19,722 bases of DNA from contig MU624786.1 of NCBI GenBank assembly GCA_025349905.2, positions 4,365 to 24,086 of the forward strand. Direction: 5' to 3'. The notes beneath the pieces are model-generated. The model did no database searches, was not told where the DNA came from, and saw only the letters and a program-made list of their open reading frames with translations. Shown piece after piece: positions 10,094 through 18,246 of this stretch. Origin of the DNA: Blastocladiella britannica. Lineage: Eukaryota > Blastocladiomycota > Blastocladiomycetes > Blastocladiales > Blastocladiaceae. Within the stretch, counting starts at the first letter, position 1, and each line of letters opens with the position of its first letter. A program made the position numbers and the translations under genes.

Positions 10094-10098
10094 GGGTG
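10094..10098. repeat. Left target-site duplication of the solo LTR
   Basis: The pentamer GGGTG abuts the TG end of the LTR and is repeated exactly after its CA end at 10347-10351. Five base pairs is the usual duplication for Ty1/copia and Ty3/gypsy integrases. Confidence 0.72.
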
Positions 10099-10346
10099 TG
10101 ACGATCATGGCGTCACATGTGGTGGAACGTGGTGGAACGTTGGCCATGGTCACCTGACCATTGAAGGCAATGGAAGAGGGGGACCATGGCGGGTATAAAA
10201 GGGACACTCGCGACCAGTGCCGCGTCCTGGGCTCTGCGTCGCGAGTCATTTACATTGAATAGAATACAAGTTGTATTAAACCAGAAACCTCTTAGTCTTT
10301 CCCACTGACCCAGATCGCAGTGCCTCTCTGAACAGCAAACGTCACA
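10099..10346 (+). mobile_element. Solo LTR of an LTR retrotransposon
   Basis: A 248-bp element begins TGACG and ends CGTCACA, so it has the canonical TG...CA ends. It is flanked on both sides by the identical pentamer GGGTG (10094-10098 and 10347-10351), a typical integrase target-site duplication. A TATA box (TATAAAA, 10194-10200) sits mid-element, as in a U3 promoter, and sets the plus orientation. No internal region, primer-binding site or second LTR is present, so it looks like a solo LTR left by LTR-LTR recombination. It contains a perfect 10-bp tandem repeat (GGTGGAACGT, twice, 10121-10140) and several palindromes. The TG at 10097-10098 could instead belong to the element. That would give 7-bp terminal inverted repeats (TGTGACG/CGTCACA) but only a 3-bp duplication, so a small non-autonomous DNA element cannot be fully excluded. 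Confidence 0.78.
10194..10200 (+). promoter_or_regulatory. TATA box inside the LTR (U3 promoter)
   Basis: TATAAAA preceded by a GC-rich GGCGGG stretch, 96 bp from the left LTR end. In LTR retrotransposons this drives the genomic transcript. Here, without an internal region, it could start a plus-strand transcript running antisense to the decayed minus-strand gene's upstream sequence and toward the AASS gene. Confidence 0.6.
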
Positions 10347-10351
10347 GGGTG
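10347..10351. repeat. Right target-site duplication of the solo LTR
   Basis: Exact copy of the GGGTG at 10094-10098, immediately after the terminal CA. The lack of divergence suggests the insertion is not ancient, although five bases carry little information. Confidence 0.72.
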
Positions 10352-11187
10352 CGATCCAACATGTAAGCTGTGTCCTTGCTCATTTCACTTGGTCTTTATT
10401 GCGTAATGGGGATTCACTCATGCGGTCTGTGTAAAGTTGAATGCTCCTGAGCGATATGTCCATTCAAACTCGTACCCTCGTGCCCTGAGGACATGCCTAC
10501 AATATATACCAAGCGCTGCAATCGAGGCGACCCCTGCACTGGCTCCTGCACTTGCTTCCGGTATTTGCAGTCGCAAATGTCGCTGCTCATGCCTTTGCGG
10601 CTGCTCTGGTTGTTGGCTCACGTATATTTTCTCGTGATCCGCTCCTGAGCAAACGAATAGTCAGGATTTTCCAATGGCATCAATGCCTTGCCATGCCGTG
10701 CAGTCGAATCCTTGATTCACTTGGTGTACGATTTGTGGGTGGTGATCTAAAGGAGCCAACTTCCATTTGGTACGATTTTCAGCAGCAGTTCCTTCTGTAA
10801 GAATCAAACCTTGTTTGCAACCGCCACCGTGGAGTGCGCGGACGAGGAAGTTGAGGATCAACCAGCGAGGAGTGTTGATGGCGTAGAGGTTGTTTCCGGG
10901 CAGGATCGCATTTAATTTTGTGTATTTGGTAGCCTTGCGGCCGCAGGGCAGAGCCAATTCATGGGCCGGCCAGGGAAAGGTACTTTCCCATGCTATTCAA
11001 GTGATCCGGAGAAACACGGGAAAAAATTCTTTGCAAAGTTCCCCATTCATTCATTCAAAAAAAAAAAAAAAAAAATGGAGGAATTTCTTTCGCGTGTGCC
11101 GCAACCCGCCCGCCGTCTTCAAAAAGAGCGGATCGTCGCCCACGAGCTTTTCTCTTTGCGAAAACAAAGCGCAACTTATAAAACAAA
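10352..11187. other. Gene-poor interval with possible minus-strand gene debris, then AASS promoter
   Basis: No intact gene is supported in these 836 bp. On the minus strand, 10957-10661 is an open frame without an ATG that contains protein-like text (ILPGNNLYAINTPRWLILNF, then ALHGGGCKQG). A further minus-strand open frame at 10621-10418 ends RARGYEFEWTYRSGAFNF. They are in different frames with stops between, so they may be exons or debris of the gene whose C-terminal part lies at 9512-10092. I do not recognise them. The last 130 bp includes a 19-base A run (11057-11075) and a TATAAAA-like sequence about 10 bases before the AASS start codon, consistent with promoter and leader. Confidence 0.4.
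11057..11075 (+). promoter_or_regulatory. Poly(dA:dT) tract upstream of AASS
   Basis: An uninterrupted run of 19 A residues lies about 110 bp before the AASS start codon. Poly(dA:dT) tracts exclude nucleosomes and are common fungal promoter elements. No transcription data are available here, so the role is inferred from position and composition. Confidence 0.4.
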
Positions 11188-14100
11188 ATGCTCTCCTCGG
11201 CCGCTTGGGCAACTTCTTCGACAGTATCAAAAGCAGCCTGGCGACGCACGTTCACGTCGGCGCGTACCCTGTTGGCGCCGACCATTGCCATTCGGCGCGA
11301 GACCAAGCACCGGTGGGAACGCCGTGCACCGCTCCTCCCGACGCACGTGTCCAAGCTGAAAGCTCAGGGCATTGACGTGCTGGTGCAGCCGTCGACGATC
11401 CGTGTTGTCGGCGACGACGCGTACGTGCGTGCCGGTGCGACGGTGACCGATGATCTGTCGGCCGCCGACGTGGTGCTGGGCATCAAGGAGGTGGAGCCGC
11501 ACAACCTGGTGGCCAACAAGACGTACGTGTACTTTTCGCACACGCACAAGGGCCAGGCGTACAACATGGGCATGCTGCGCGACGTGCTGGACAAGAAGGT
11601 GCGGTTGCTGGACTACGAGCTGATCACCGACGACAAGGGGAAACGGACCGTCATGTTTGGCACGTTTGCTGGGTACGCGGGGATGGTCGATGGGCTTCAC
11701 TCGCTTGGTCTGCGCATGCTTGGGATGGGTTACGGGTCGCCTTTCTTGGTACGCTTTTTTCCTTTTATAAGGTCTGCACAGCAAAACCTAACTAACAAAA
11801 AATGGGATAGAATGTCGGCATGGCCCACAGCTACCCAACCCTGGACCACGCCAAGCGCACGCTGCGCGACATTGGCGAGGTGATTTCGCGCGACGGTCTT
11901 GCGCGCGCGTTCGGCCCACTGGTCGTGACCTTTACGGGGACCGGCAACGTGTCGGGCGGTGCCCGCGACGTGTTCGAGTGCCTTCCGCACGAGTACGTCA
12001 AGCCGTCGGACTTGCCCGCGCTCATGAAGTCGTGGGACCCGCGGAAAGTGTACGGCGTGGTTGTCGATGTCCAAGACCACGTGGTGCGCACTGACGGCGG
12101 CCAGTTTGCGTTCGACCACTACGTCAAGCACCCGGAGGTGTACAAGTCCGAGTTTGCGACTAAGATCGCTCCTTACACTACCATGCTGGTGACGGGCCAT
12201 TACTGGGACACGCAGTACCCGCGGCTGATAACCAAGGAGCAGGCCAAAGAGCACTGGCACGACTGGGAAAAGGCCAAGCGCATGGTCACCATTGCCGACA
12301 TCTCGTGCGATATTGGGGTATCTACTACTTCCTTCATCATTTTTCACGTACATGCTGACATGGATGTAATCTAGGGTGCGATCGAGTTCATGTCGCACGC
12401 AGCCAAGATCGACGACCCGTGGTTCATTTACGATCCGGTCTCGGGCAAGGAGCACAAGGAGTGCGTTTTCTATACCATTTCAAATGCGAATAACCAAACT
12501 AACAACAAATCAAATGATATCAGTATCACCGGCCGCGGCACTCAAATCATGTCGGTCGATATTCTGCCCGCCGAGCTCCCGCTCGAGTCCTCGCAGTACT
12601 TTGGCGACAAGCTGCTTCCGATTCTGGCCGACCTGGCCCACGGCAAGACCGACAAAGCGGTCCTGCAGCGCGCGACCATTGCTGCCGACGGCAAGTTGCT
12701 GCCGCGGCACGCGTGGCTCGAGCCCAAGCTGCCGGCGCCCGGGTCCGTGGCCTCGTCTGCGCCGACCGCCGCTCTCCCACGCAAGCGTATCGTGGTTCTC
12801 GGGTCTGGGTTCGTGGCTGGGCCGCTGGTTGAGTACTTGCTGCGCCGGGACGAGTTTGACGTTACCATCGGTACTCTTCATCCTTCTCATTGAGTGCATC
12901 TAGAATCTGACAACAAACAAAAACATATAAAGCATCCAACAACCTGGCCGAGGCCGAGGCTCTGGCCTCCGCGACGCGTTCCCCCTCGCGCGTGACCGTG
13001 ACTTCGGCGTCCGTGCACCCGTCGCATGTCCCCGCCGACCTGGCCGCGGTCCTCGACACCGCCGACGTGGTCGTGTCGTTGGTGCCCGCGGCGCTGCACT
13101 TGCCCGTCGCCGAGGCGTGCATTGCGAAAGGGACGCCCATGGTCACGGCGTCGTACATTTCGGACGGGATGCGCGCGCTCGACAAGGCCGCGCGCGACGC
13201 GGGCGTGGTGATCATGAACGAGGTCGGGCTGGACCCGGGAATCGATCACTTGACCGCCAAACAGTTTGTCGACGACGTGCGCGCCAACGGCGGACAGGTC
13301 GAAGGGTTCACTAGCTGGTGCGGAGGGTTGCCGGCGCCGGAGGACTCGGGCAATGCTCTTGGTTTGTATTTCCCTTTTTTTTTGCATTATTTTATGGTAC
13401 CTCTGACAGCTTTGATTATGAAAAATAATGAACAGGCTATAAATTCTCGTGGTCCCCGCGCGGTGTGCTGCTGGCAGCCATGAACTCGGCCGTGTACATG
13501 AAGGACGGGCAAAAGGTGCATATTCCGTCCGAGAAGCTGCTGACGTCGGCGCTGAACGTGGACCTGTACAAGGGCTACGCGCTGGAGGGGATTGCCAACC
13601 GCGACTCGCTGGCGTACATTGACCAGTACGAGCTGGACCGCGCGCACCTCAAGACCATGTTCCGCGGCACGTTGCGGTACAAGGGCTACGCGCGTCTGGT
13701 GCACAACCTGCGGCTGCTGGGCATGCTCGGCACCTCGGCCGTGGCGGGAGTCGAGTCCACGTCCGCCGTCACCGACACGATGACGTGGGCGCAGTGGATG
13801 CAGCGGCTGCTCGGCAGCAACTCGGACAGTCCTGCGGCGCTGGCGTCGGCGGCGGCAGCCGCACTCAAGACCGTAGGCGTTCCCGCCGCCGAGATCGACG
13901 AGACAGTGGCCGCGTTGACCGAGTTCGACATGCTCTCGTCGACGCGTCCCGCGTTCCCGGCCGGGTCCGTGGCGGCCGCGGCCCCACACCCGGTGGCCCT
14001 GGACGCGACGTGCGCGCGGCTGCAGCAGGCGCTGGTGTATACCGAGGGCGAGCGCGACATGGTGGCCATGCACCATGAGTTTGATATTCGGACGCGTGGC

Positions 14101-14346
14101 GGGAAACGCGAGCGGCACACGGCCACACTGGTGACGTACGGTGCGCCCATTGGAACCCCTGGTGGCGCGACCGCCATGGCCACCACCGTCGGGTTGCCGG
14201 CGGCCATTGCCACCGAAATGGTGCTGGACGGGAAAATCAAGGACGCGGGCGTGTTGGCGCCCATGAAGCGCGACGTTTACGAGCCGATGTTGGGCGTGCT
14301 GACGCGCGAAGGGATTACGTTTGTGGAGCGGAGTCGCGCGATTTGA
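11188..14346 (+). CDS. AASS: Bifunctional lysine-ketoglutarate reductase/saccharopine dehydrogenase
   Basis: Six exons (11188-11748, 11811-12317, 12375-12460, 12524-12870, 12933-13361, 13436-14346) give 946 residues, close to human AASS (about 926). The N-terminus (MLSSAAWATSS...RRTFTSARTLL) is Arg/Ser-rich without acidic residues, a good mitochondrial presequence. The reductase half follows: RRETKHRWERRAPL, VLIQPS-like VLVQPSTIRVV, YFSHTHKGQAYNMGML, AGYAGMVDGLHSLGLR and FTGTGNVSGGARDVF. The dehydrogenase half begins with the dinucleotide-binding VVLGSGFVAGP near residue 478 and contains MVTASYISDGM, NEVGLDPGIDH, SWCGGLPAPE, YKFSWSPRGVL and FRGTLRYKGY. Together the halves turn lysine plus 2-oxoglutarate into saccharopine, then into glutamate and 2-aminoadipate semialdehyde (lysine degradation). 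In well-studied fungi these activities are separate LYS1- and LYS9-type enzymes, so the fusion is notable. Intron 12461-12523 is 63 nt and has no in-frame stop. The gene ends 128 bp from the stop of the converging TTC39 gene. Confidence 0.95.
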
Positions 14347-14474
14347 TTCCAGTTTTTTGCAGATTCAATTTATACGTTTGCTGGTATGTTGTGGGTAAAA
14401 TGAGAGGAGGGCTTACACAGCCCCGTCCCTTGTAGCAAAGTGTATATTGAAGAGGAGCAAGTTGAAAAGATGGA

Positions 14475-16851
14475 TTAAGCATCGGTCTCGTGGACGAGAT
14501 CGCCAAAGAGGTCCTTGGCGTCGGGCATGCGCATCATCTCGGCCGCCAGCGTTTCTGCCCCGAGCCACTCGTTGAGTTGAATGGTGACCAAGTGGATCCT
14601 GAATGCGAGTCTGTATAGCACATATGGTCCGGTGAGGAAAACACAGTCAACAGCAATAAAAGAAAGGCAAACGTACCGATACTCGAAGCAAAAGTCCGAG
14701 TACTTCCCCGCCTTCCCCATCCACGTCTTGGCCGTCTCCACCGCATCCCTCAGCTCGGCTCCTTGCCGGTTCTCGTCCACGGCTTGGCCGAGCGCCACCA
14801 CTCCGCGCAAGTACGCGGCGAGCGGTGGGACCCACGTCTCGACCTTCACCTGGTCCTCGATCTCGGCAATCGACTCGAGCGCGCGTGTTGCCGCTGCCCA
14901 GTCGCGCCGCTCCTTTTCCACCGCTCCCAGGATACAGTACAGCACCACCAGCGCGTCGGGGTCTTCGGCGGACGCGGCACGGTCCAGGGCGTCCACGATC
15001 TTGGCGTACGCGGCGGTCAGGGTCGGGACCGGCATGCACCCGAACAGGTTCCAGATCAGGAGGATTTCTGAATATTTTCATGTCAGTGATCCGTTAATAT
15101 CAGGTATAAAGAAAAGCCATACCAAGTCCAGGAACCCACTCGCCCACCGTCGCGTCCCGGTCTTTCCACACCCCACACTTTTTCACCACCCACTGCTCGA
15201 CGCTAATGACCTTCCCTCCGAACTTGCGCACCACCAAGTCCGGACACGCCGCGAGCCGTTTCCGCACCTCGGTATCGTGCTCTGCTCCCGCCATGGCCGC
15301 ACACACTGCCACCGTGTACGCAAAGAACGCGGGCGACCAGTACGTTCGTGCCTGCAAGTCGCGTGCGATCCGCAACGCCTCGGGCCAGTCCAGCCGCACC
15401 ATGGCGTTCATGCACGCCTCGAACTCGAGCACGCGCGCAATCTCGGGCCACGCGGACGTTGCGCGTGACAGCGCGCGGTGGAGCAGTGCGTCGGATGTGG
15501 CGAGCGCGCGGGCGGTGCGGGCGGCGCGCGCCGTCAGAAGGAGGTGGAAGAGCGAGTGTGGGTACCGGGTTAGCGCGTGGGTCAAGTGGCGGGCGGCGAT
15601 TGGGAGCATGGTGGGGCCGAGGACGGAGGGGGCGAAAGAGGAAAGGACGGCGTGGTAGCCGCCCATGAAGAGGGTTGCGATCGGGGCGCGCACGCCGGTG
15701 GAGACGGTCGCTTCTTCGAGAAGGGCGAACCCAAGGTGTTTGTCGCCTGCGTATCCCTGTTTAACGTTATATTGTCAGTTGTTGATTTCTCTGTCAAACT
15801 GAAAGAATAGAGGTACAAACCAAGATGGAAATCAGCCGCGAGACTTTACTGGGCAGGATGGAGAGGATGACGTTAAGCGATCCGATTCTATTGTGTTAAT
15901 AAAGTGAGCATCTTCTGCAAAAACGGAAAGTAAAAATAGTAAGCATACCCAAACTGGACTCCTTCACGGGTATCCTGATCCATGCTCCGATCCAGCGCCT
16001 CCCGTGGACTACTCGGCCCATTCCCTGCCGCTACAACCGCCGCCACCCGCGCCTGGTACTCTTTCCAAGCAGTCGCGTAATTGTTCTGGCTCTTGCGAAT
16101 GCCCAATCCCGCCCGTACAAACGCCATGACCGATTCCTGGAACAAGTACAGGAACGACGCAATCAGCGACGACTCGGCGCGGATCACGGTGGATCGTAGT
16201 TGCGCGGGGGTCAGTGGGGGTGCTGCGGCCGCGGATCCGAGGCCCAGCATGGCCGCGCCGCCCTTGAACCAGCCGCCTAGTTTCGAGGACGATGAGGATG
16301 AAGTGGCGGCGGCAGCTGCTGCGGCTGCCAACTTCAGTTGAGCTGCGGCCAGCGCTTCGGCGTGGTTGAGCAGGTCGGCGGCGGTGGCAATGTGGTCCAT
16401 GTCGAAGGTGGTCATGGCTGTTCATTCATTCAGTTGAAGGTGAGCAAATTCCCATTCACCATCACTGTGGCCACTTCCGCCAACCAAAAATTACCTTTGA
16501 TCATGGAAAAAATGCCCTCGCCCAGTGCATAGAGCGCGTCCTGGCGTGCGCGGACGCGAATGACGGCCAGCGCGCCGTCGGTGTTGTTGTCAAAGAACAG
16601 ATCAATGGCGCGGAGCATGTCGGCGTCCAGGGCCTACAGCAAATACCAAATCAGCATAAGATATTACGACTTCTGCCGGAACATTTTTTGCAGTGAATTA
16701 TTATTACCTCGAGCTCGGGGATGGACAGCGGGGAAACATCGACCACTGCCACTTTGTCGGCATCATTAAGCGAGACCAGCGAGTCGGTCGACGGCGACGG
16801 GTGCAAGGCCAGTCCAGACGACGGAGGCGGAGTGGGTTGGATGGTGTCCAT
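14475..16851 (-). CDS. TTC39/IML2-family tetratricopeptide protein
   Basis: Seven exons on the minus strand (16851-16708, 16633-16495, 16417-15949, 15887-15821, 15756-15123, 15067-14677, 14610-14475) give 659 residues. The family hallmarks occur in order: a short helical lead, ALGEGIFSMIKAMTTFDMDH, RSTVIRAESSLIASFLYLFQESV, GVQFG joined across an intron to IGSLNVILSILPSKVSRLI, then GYAGDKHLGFALLEE, RYPHSLFHLLLTARAAR, TYWSPAFFAYTVAVCAAMAG, KFGGKVISVEQWVVKK, LEILLIWNLFG and a C-terminal TPR-like block. This matches human TTC39 proteins and yeast Iml2 (DUF3808), as I know them. Iml2 is tied to lipid-droplet and inclusion-body clearance; TTC39B affects lipid and LXR regulation. A poly-Ala/poly-Ser insert after residue about 115 (AAAAAAAATSSSSSS, microsatellite-like) precedes LGGWFKGGAAMLG. 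There is no signal peptide. It shares a divergent promoter with LAMTOR2. Confidence 0.88.
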
Positions 16852-16916
16852 TTTCCAGCTTATGGGAAGAGAGGGGCATCGTTTCCAAGAAAGGAACGAT
16901 CGAATTAAATAACATT
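16852..16916. promoter_or_regulatory. Divergent promoter shared by TTC39 and LAMTOR2 genes
   Basis: Only 65 bp separates the two start codons (16851 on minus, 16917 on plus). There is no room for separate conventional promoters, so the genes must share regulatory DNA or have overlapping 5' leaders. The interval is purine-rich on the plus strand near 16862-16895, and no TATA box lies in it. Confidence 0.6.
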
Positions 16917-17363
16917 ATGTCCATGATCAAGCCCAAGGCCCTTGCGGCCGTCCTGTCCGAGGTGTGCACGGGAGGCACGCGTCTGGCACTCCTGGTGCAC
17001 CACGACGGCGCTCTGCTAGCGTTCGGATCGGGACCGAGCGAGGACGCCGCCGGCGCTGAGCGCGACGCGCACGTGCACGCAGCCCTGGCCGCGGCCGCGT
17101 GGGGTGTCTATGACAAGAACGGCACGCCCTTGGTGTCGATGGTGGTCGAGTCTGGGGTTCGTTATATCCCTTCAATACAGTCCTAACTTAGGTGACTGAC
17201 CTTGCTCAAAAAGACGGCGACGGTCTTTGCAACACGCGTGTCCTCGGCCCTGACATTGGCGCTGGTGGCCAACCCCGACGCTGACCTGGGCGCACTCCGG
17301 CTGCGCGGCCTGGCCCTGCGCGAGTACTTGGAGGAGCCGTTGCGGTCGGTTGCCGCTCAGTAG
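16917..17363 (+). CDS. LAMTOR2: Ragulator subunit LAMTOR2 (p14), roadblock/LC7 fold
   Basis: Two exons (16917-17156, 17214-17363) encode 129 residues. The start MSMIKPKALAAVLSEVCTGG aligns with animal LAMTOR2 (M.RPKAL..VL.....TGG). Then come LALLVHHDGALLAFG, AAAAWGVYDKNGTPL, and after the intron TVFATRVSSALTLALVA and LREYLEEPLRSVAAQ. The ending matches the LVQYLEEPL..VA end of the family. The fold is a roadblock/LC7 domain that pairs with LAMTOR3 in the Ragulator complex on the lysosome or vacuole surface, where it helps Rag GTPases activate TORC1. Compared with human p14 there is a longer loop after the second strand (GPSEDAAGAERDAHVH) and a shorter one after YDKNG. The second Met (16923) may be the true start, since it lines up with the human N-terminus. 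The acceptor is AAAAAG with branch point TCCTAAC upstream; using the nearer TTAG would bring a stop into frame. Confidence 0.9.
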
Positions 17364-18246
17364 TCTTTTGTTTCTCTTTCGATCGAATATCATTGTTATT
17401 ATTTATATATTTCACCAAGTGATGTACACTCAGTAAAAGGGCTGATACTTTTTTTATTTTCTTTTCTTTTTTCTTGCCCTGAAATGGGAGGGGATCCTTG
17501 TTGAATCAAATGAAGGGTGCAAAGTAAAGACGCGGGATCACTCAATGCGGCACATGCAATCTCCAAAGATCAGTGGTGCAAGTGCGTAAATGGGATCCCA
17601 GATCAACACCAGAGCCCGCAGTAACTTACGGCCGCCGCGTTCTTTTTTTTTCCACTGAACTGCGGTGGTAAAGGGCTGCGTCTTTCTTTCATTCTTGATT
17701 GATTGATTGATGAGGCACATCTTGAACAGCGCCGACATTGAACTTGAGCCCACTTGTTTTGCCAGAGGTCCATTGGTTCTTGGTCGGGTGGATAGTCGGC
17801 GCTAGATTCCATTCTTGCTTGTTTCCCTTCATTTGATGCAACAACAATATCAGGATCCTCTCTCGTTCTCAGTCAAGAGAAAGAGCAAGAAATATCAAAA
17901 AAAAGTAATATGATTCCAAAACAGATACTGCTGATGGTAATTTGCTGGTTTATTATGTATATGGTTCGGATTCCGGATTGTCCTTTACGGATATATGCCA
18001 GCAGAGATCCTCAGGGAAAGTATATGGGTTGAGTTGGGTTGCATGCCATTCGGAATACAAATATGTACATTACGCCACCGTTAATTCAAGATTGCGTGGC
18101 GGGTGTTCTGCGTGTGTGTTTTTTTTTACCACCGACTTGGGCCACCTCGTTCTCTCTTCCAACCTTTAACGAATCCTTACGCTGCCCAGCTTCCTGCTCC
18201 CTTCGGCTGGCCTTGCCCCCTGTTATTATAGAAAGAAAAACCAAAA
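17364..18246. other. Non-coding interval between LAMTOR2 and G-alpha genes
   Basis: These 883 bp hold no supported gene. The first part (17365-17480) is T-rich and should contain the LAMTOR2 3' end. A tetranucleotide run (four GATT units in TTGATTGATTGATTGAT) is at about 17695-17711, and poly-T runs lie near 17643 and 18119. Open frames here are short, without coding bias. The last 110 bp should hold the G-alpha promoter, including TGGGCCACCTCGT at 18138-18150, which is also found upstream of the carboxypeptidase gene. Confidence 0.5.

Larger units (their letters stand above)
9512..10384 (-). pseudogene. Decayed gene remnant with GPI-like tail, split by a solo LTR
   Basis: On the minus strand, 9512 to about 9975 encodes a protein-like segment (for example DFLMLWIGNKRSLGELIKL and KNHAAIVEAALRPVGWQGIE) ending in a Ser/Ala linker and a hydrophobic tail (VLAVIVGFW), as in GPI-anchored proteins. 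Upstream, 10092 to about 9975 reads as another protein-like piece (FEFVSTPRGWWKLAQDVEG) in a different frame. The two frames would join if the G5 run at 9969-9973 (plus strand) had one more base. An alternative is a small intron there, since a TACTAAC lies on the minus strand close by, but no suitable AG follows quickly. At 10099-10346 a solo LTR interrupts the DNA. Without it and one target duplication, the upper piece stays open 13 codons further, to a TGA at 10387-10385. I do not recognise the family. Codon choice in the lower piece is GC-rich like neighbouring genes, so decay may be recent. Confidence 0.5.

Noticed and set aside
13387..14118. 243-residue open frame on the minus strand opposite AASS
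   Set aside because: It is a mirror of GC-rich codons in a strongly supported exon; its translation is rich in Arg, His and Gly with no domain.
15901..15912. Alternative acceptor (TTTTTGCAG) for the TTC39 intron that starts at 15948
   Set aside because: It would lose the conserved GxGSLNxxLSxLP segment's frame. The later TAG (15890-15888) restores the family motif GVQFG-IGSLNV exactly.
17189..17191. Nearer TAG acceptor for the LAMTOR2 intron
   Set aside because: It brings TGA into frame at 17193. The AAG acceptor at 17211-17213 gives uninterrupted family alignment.
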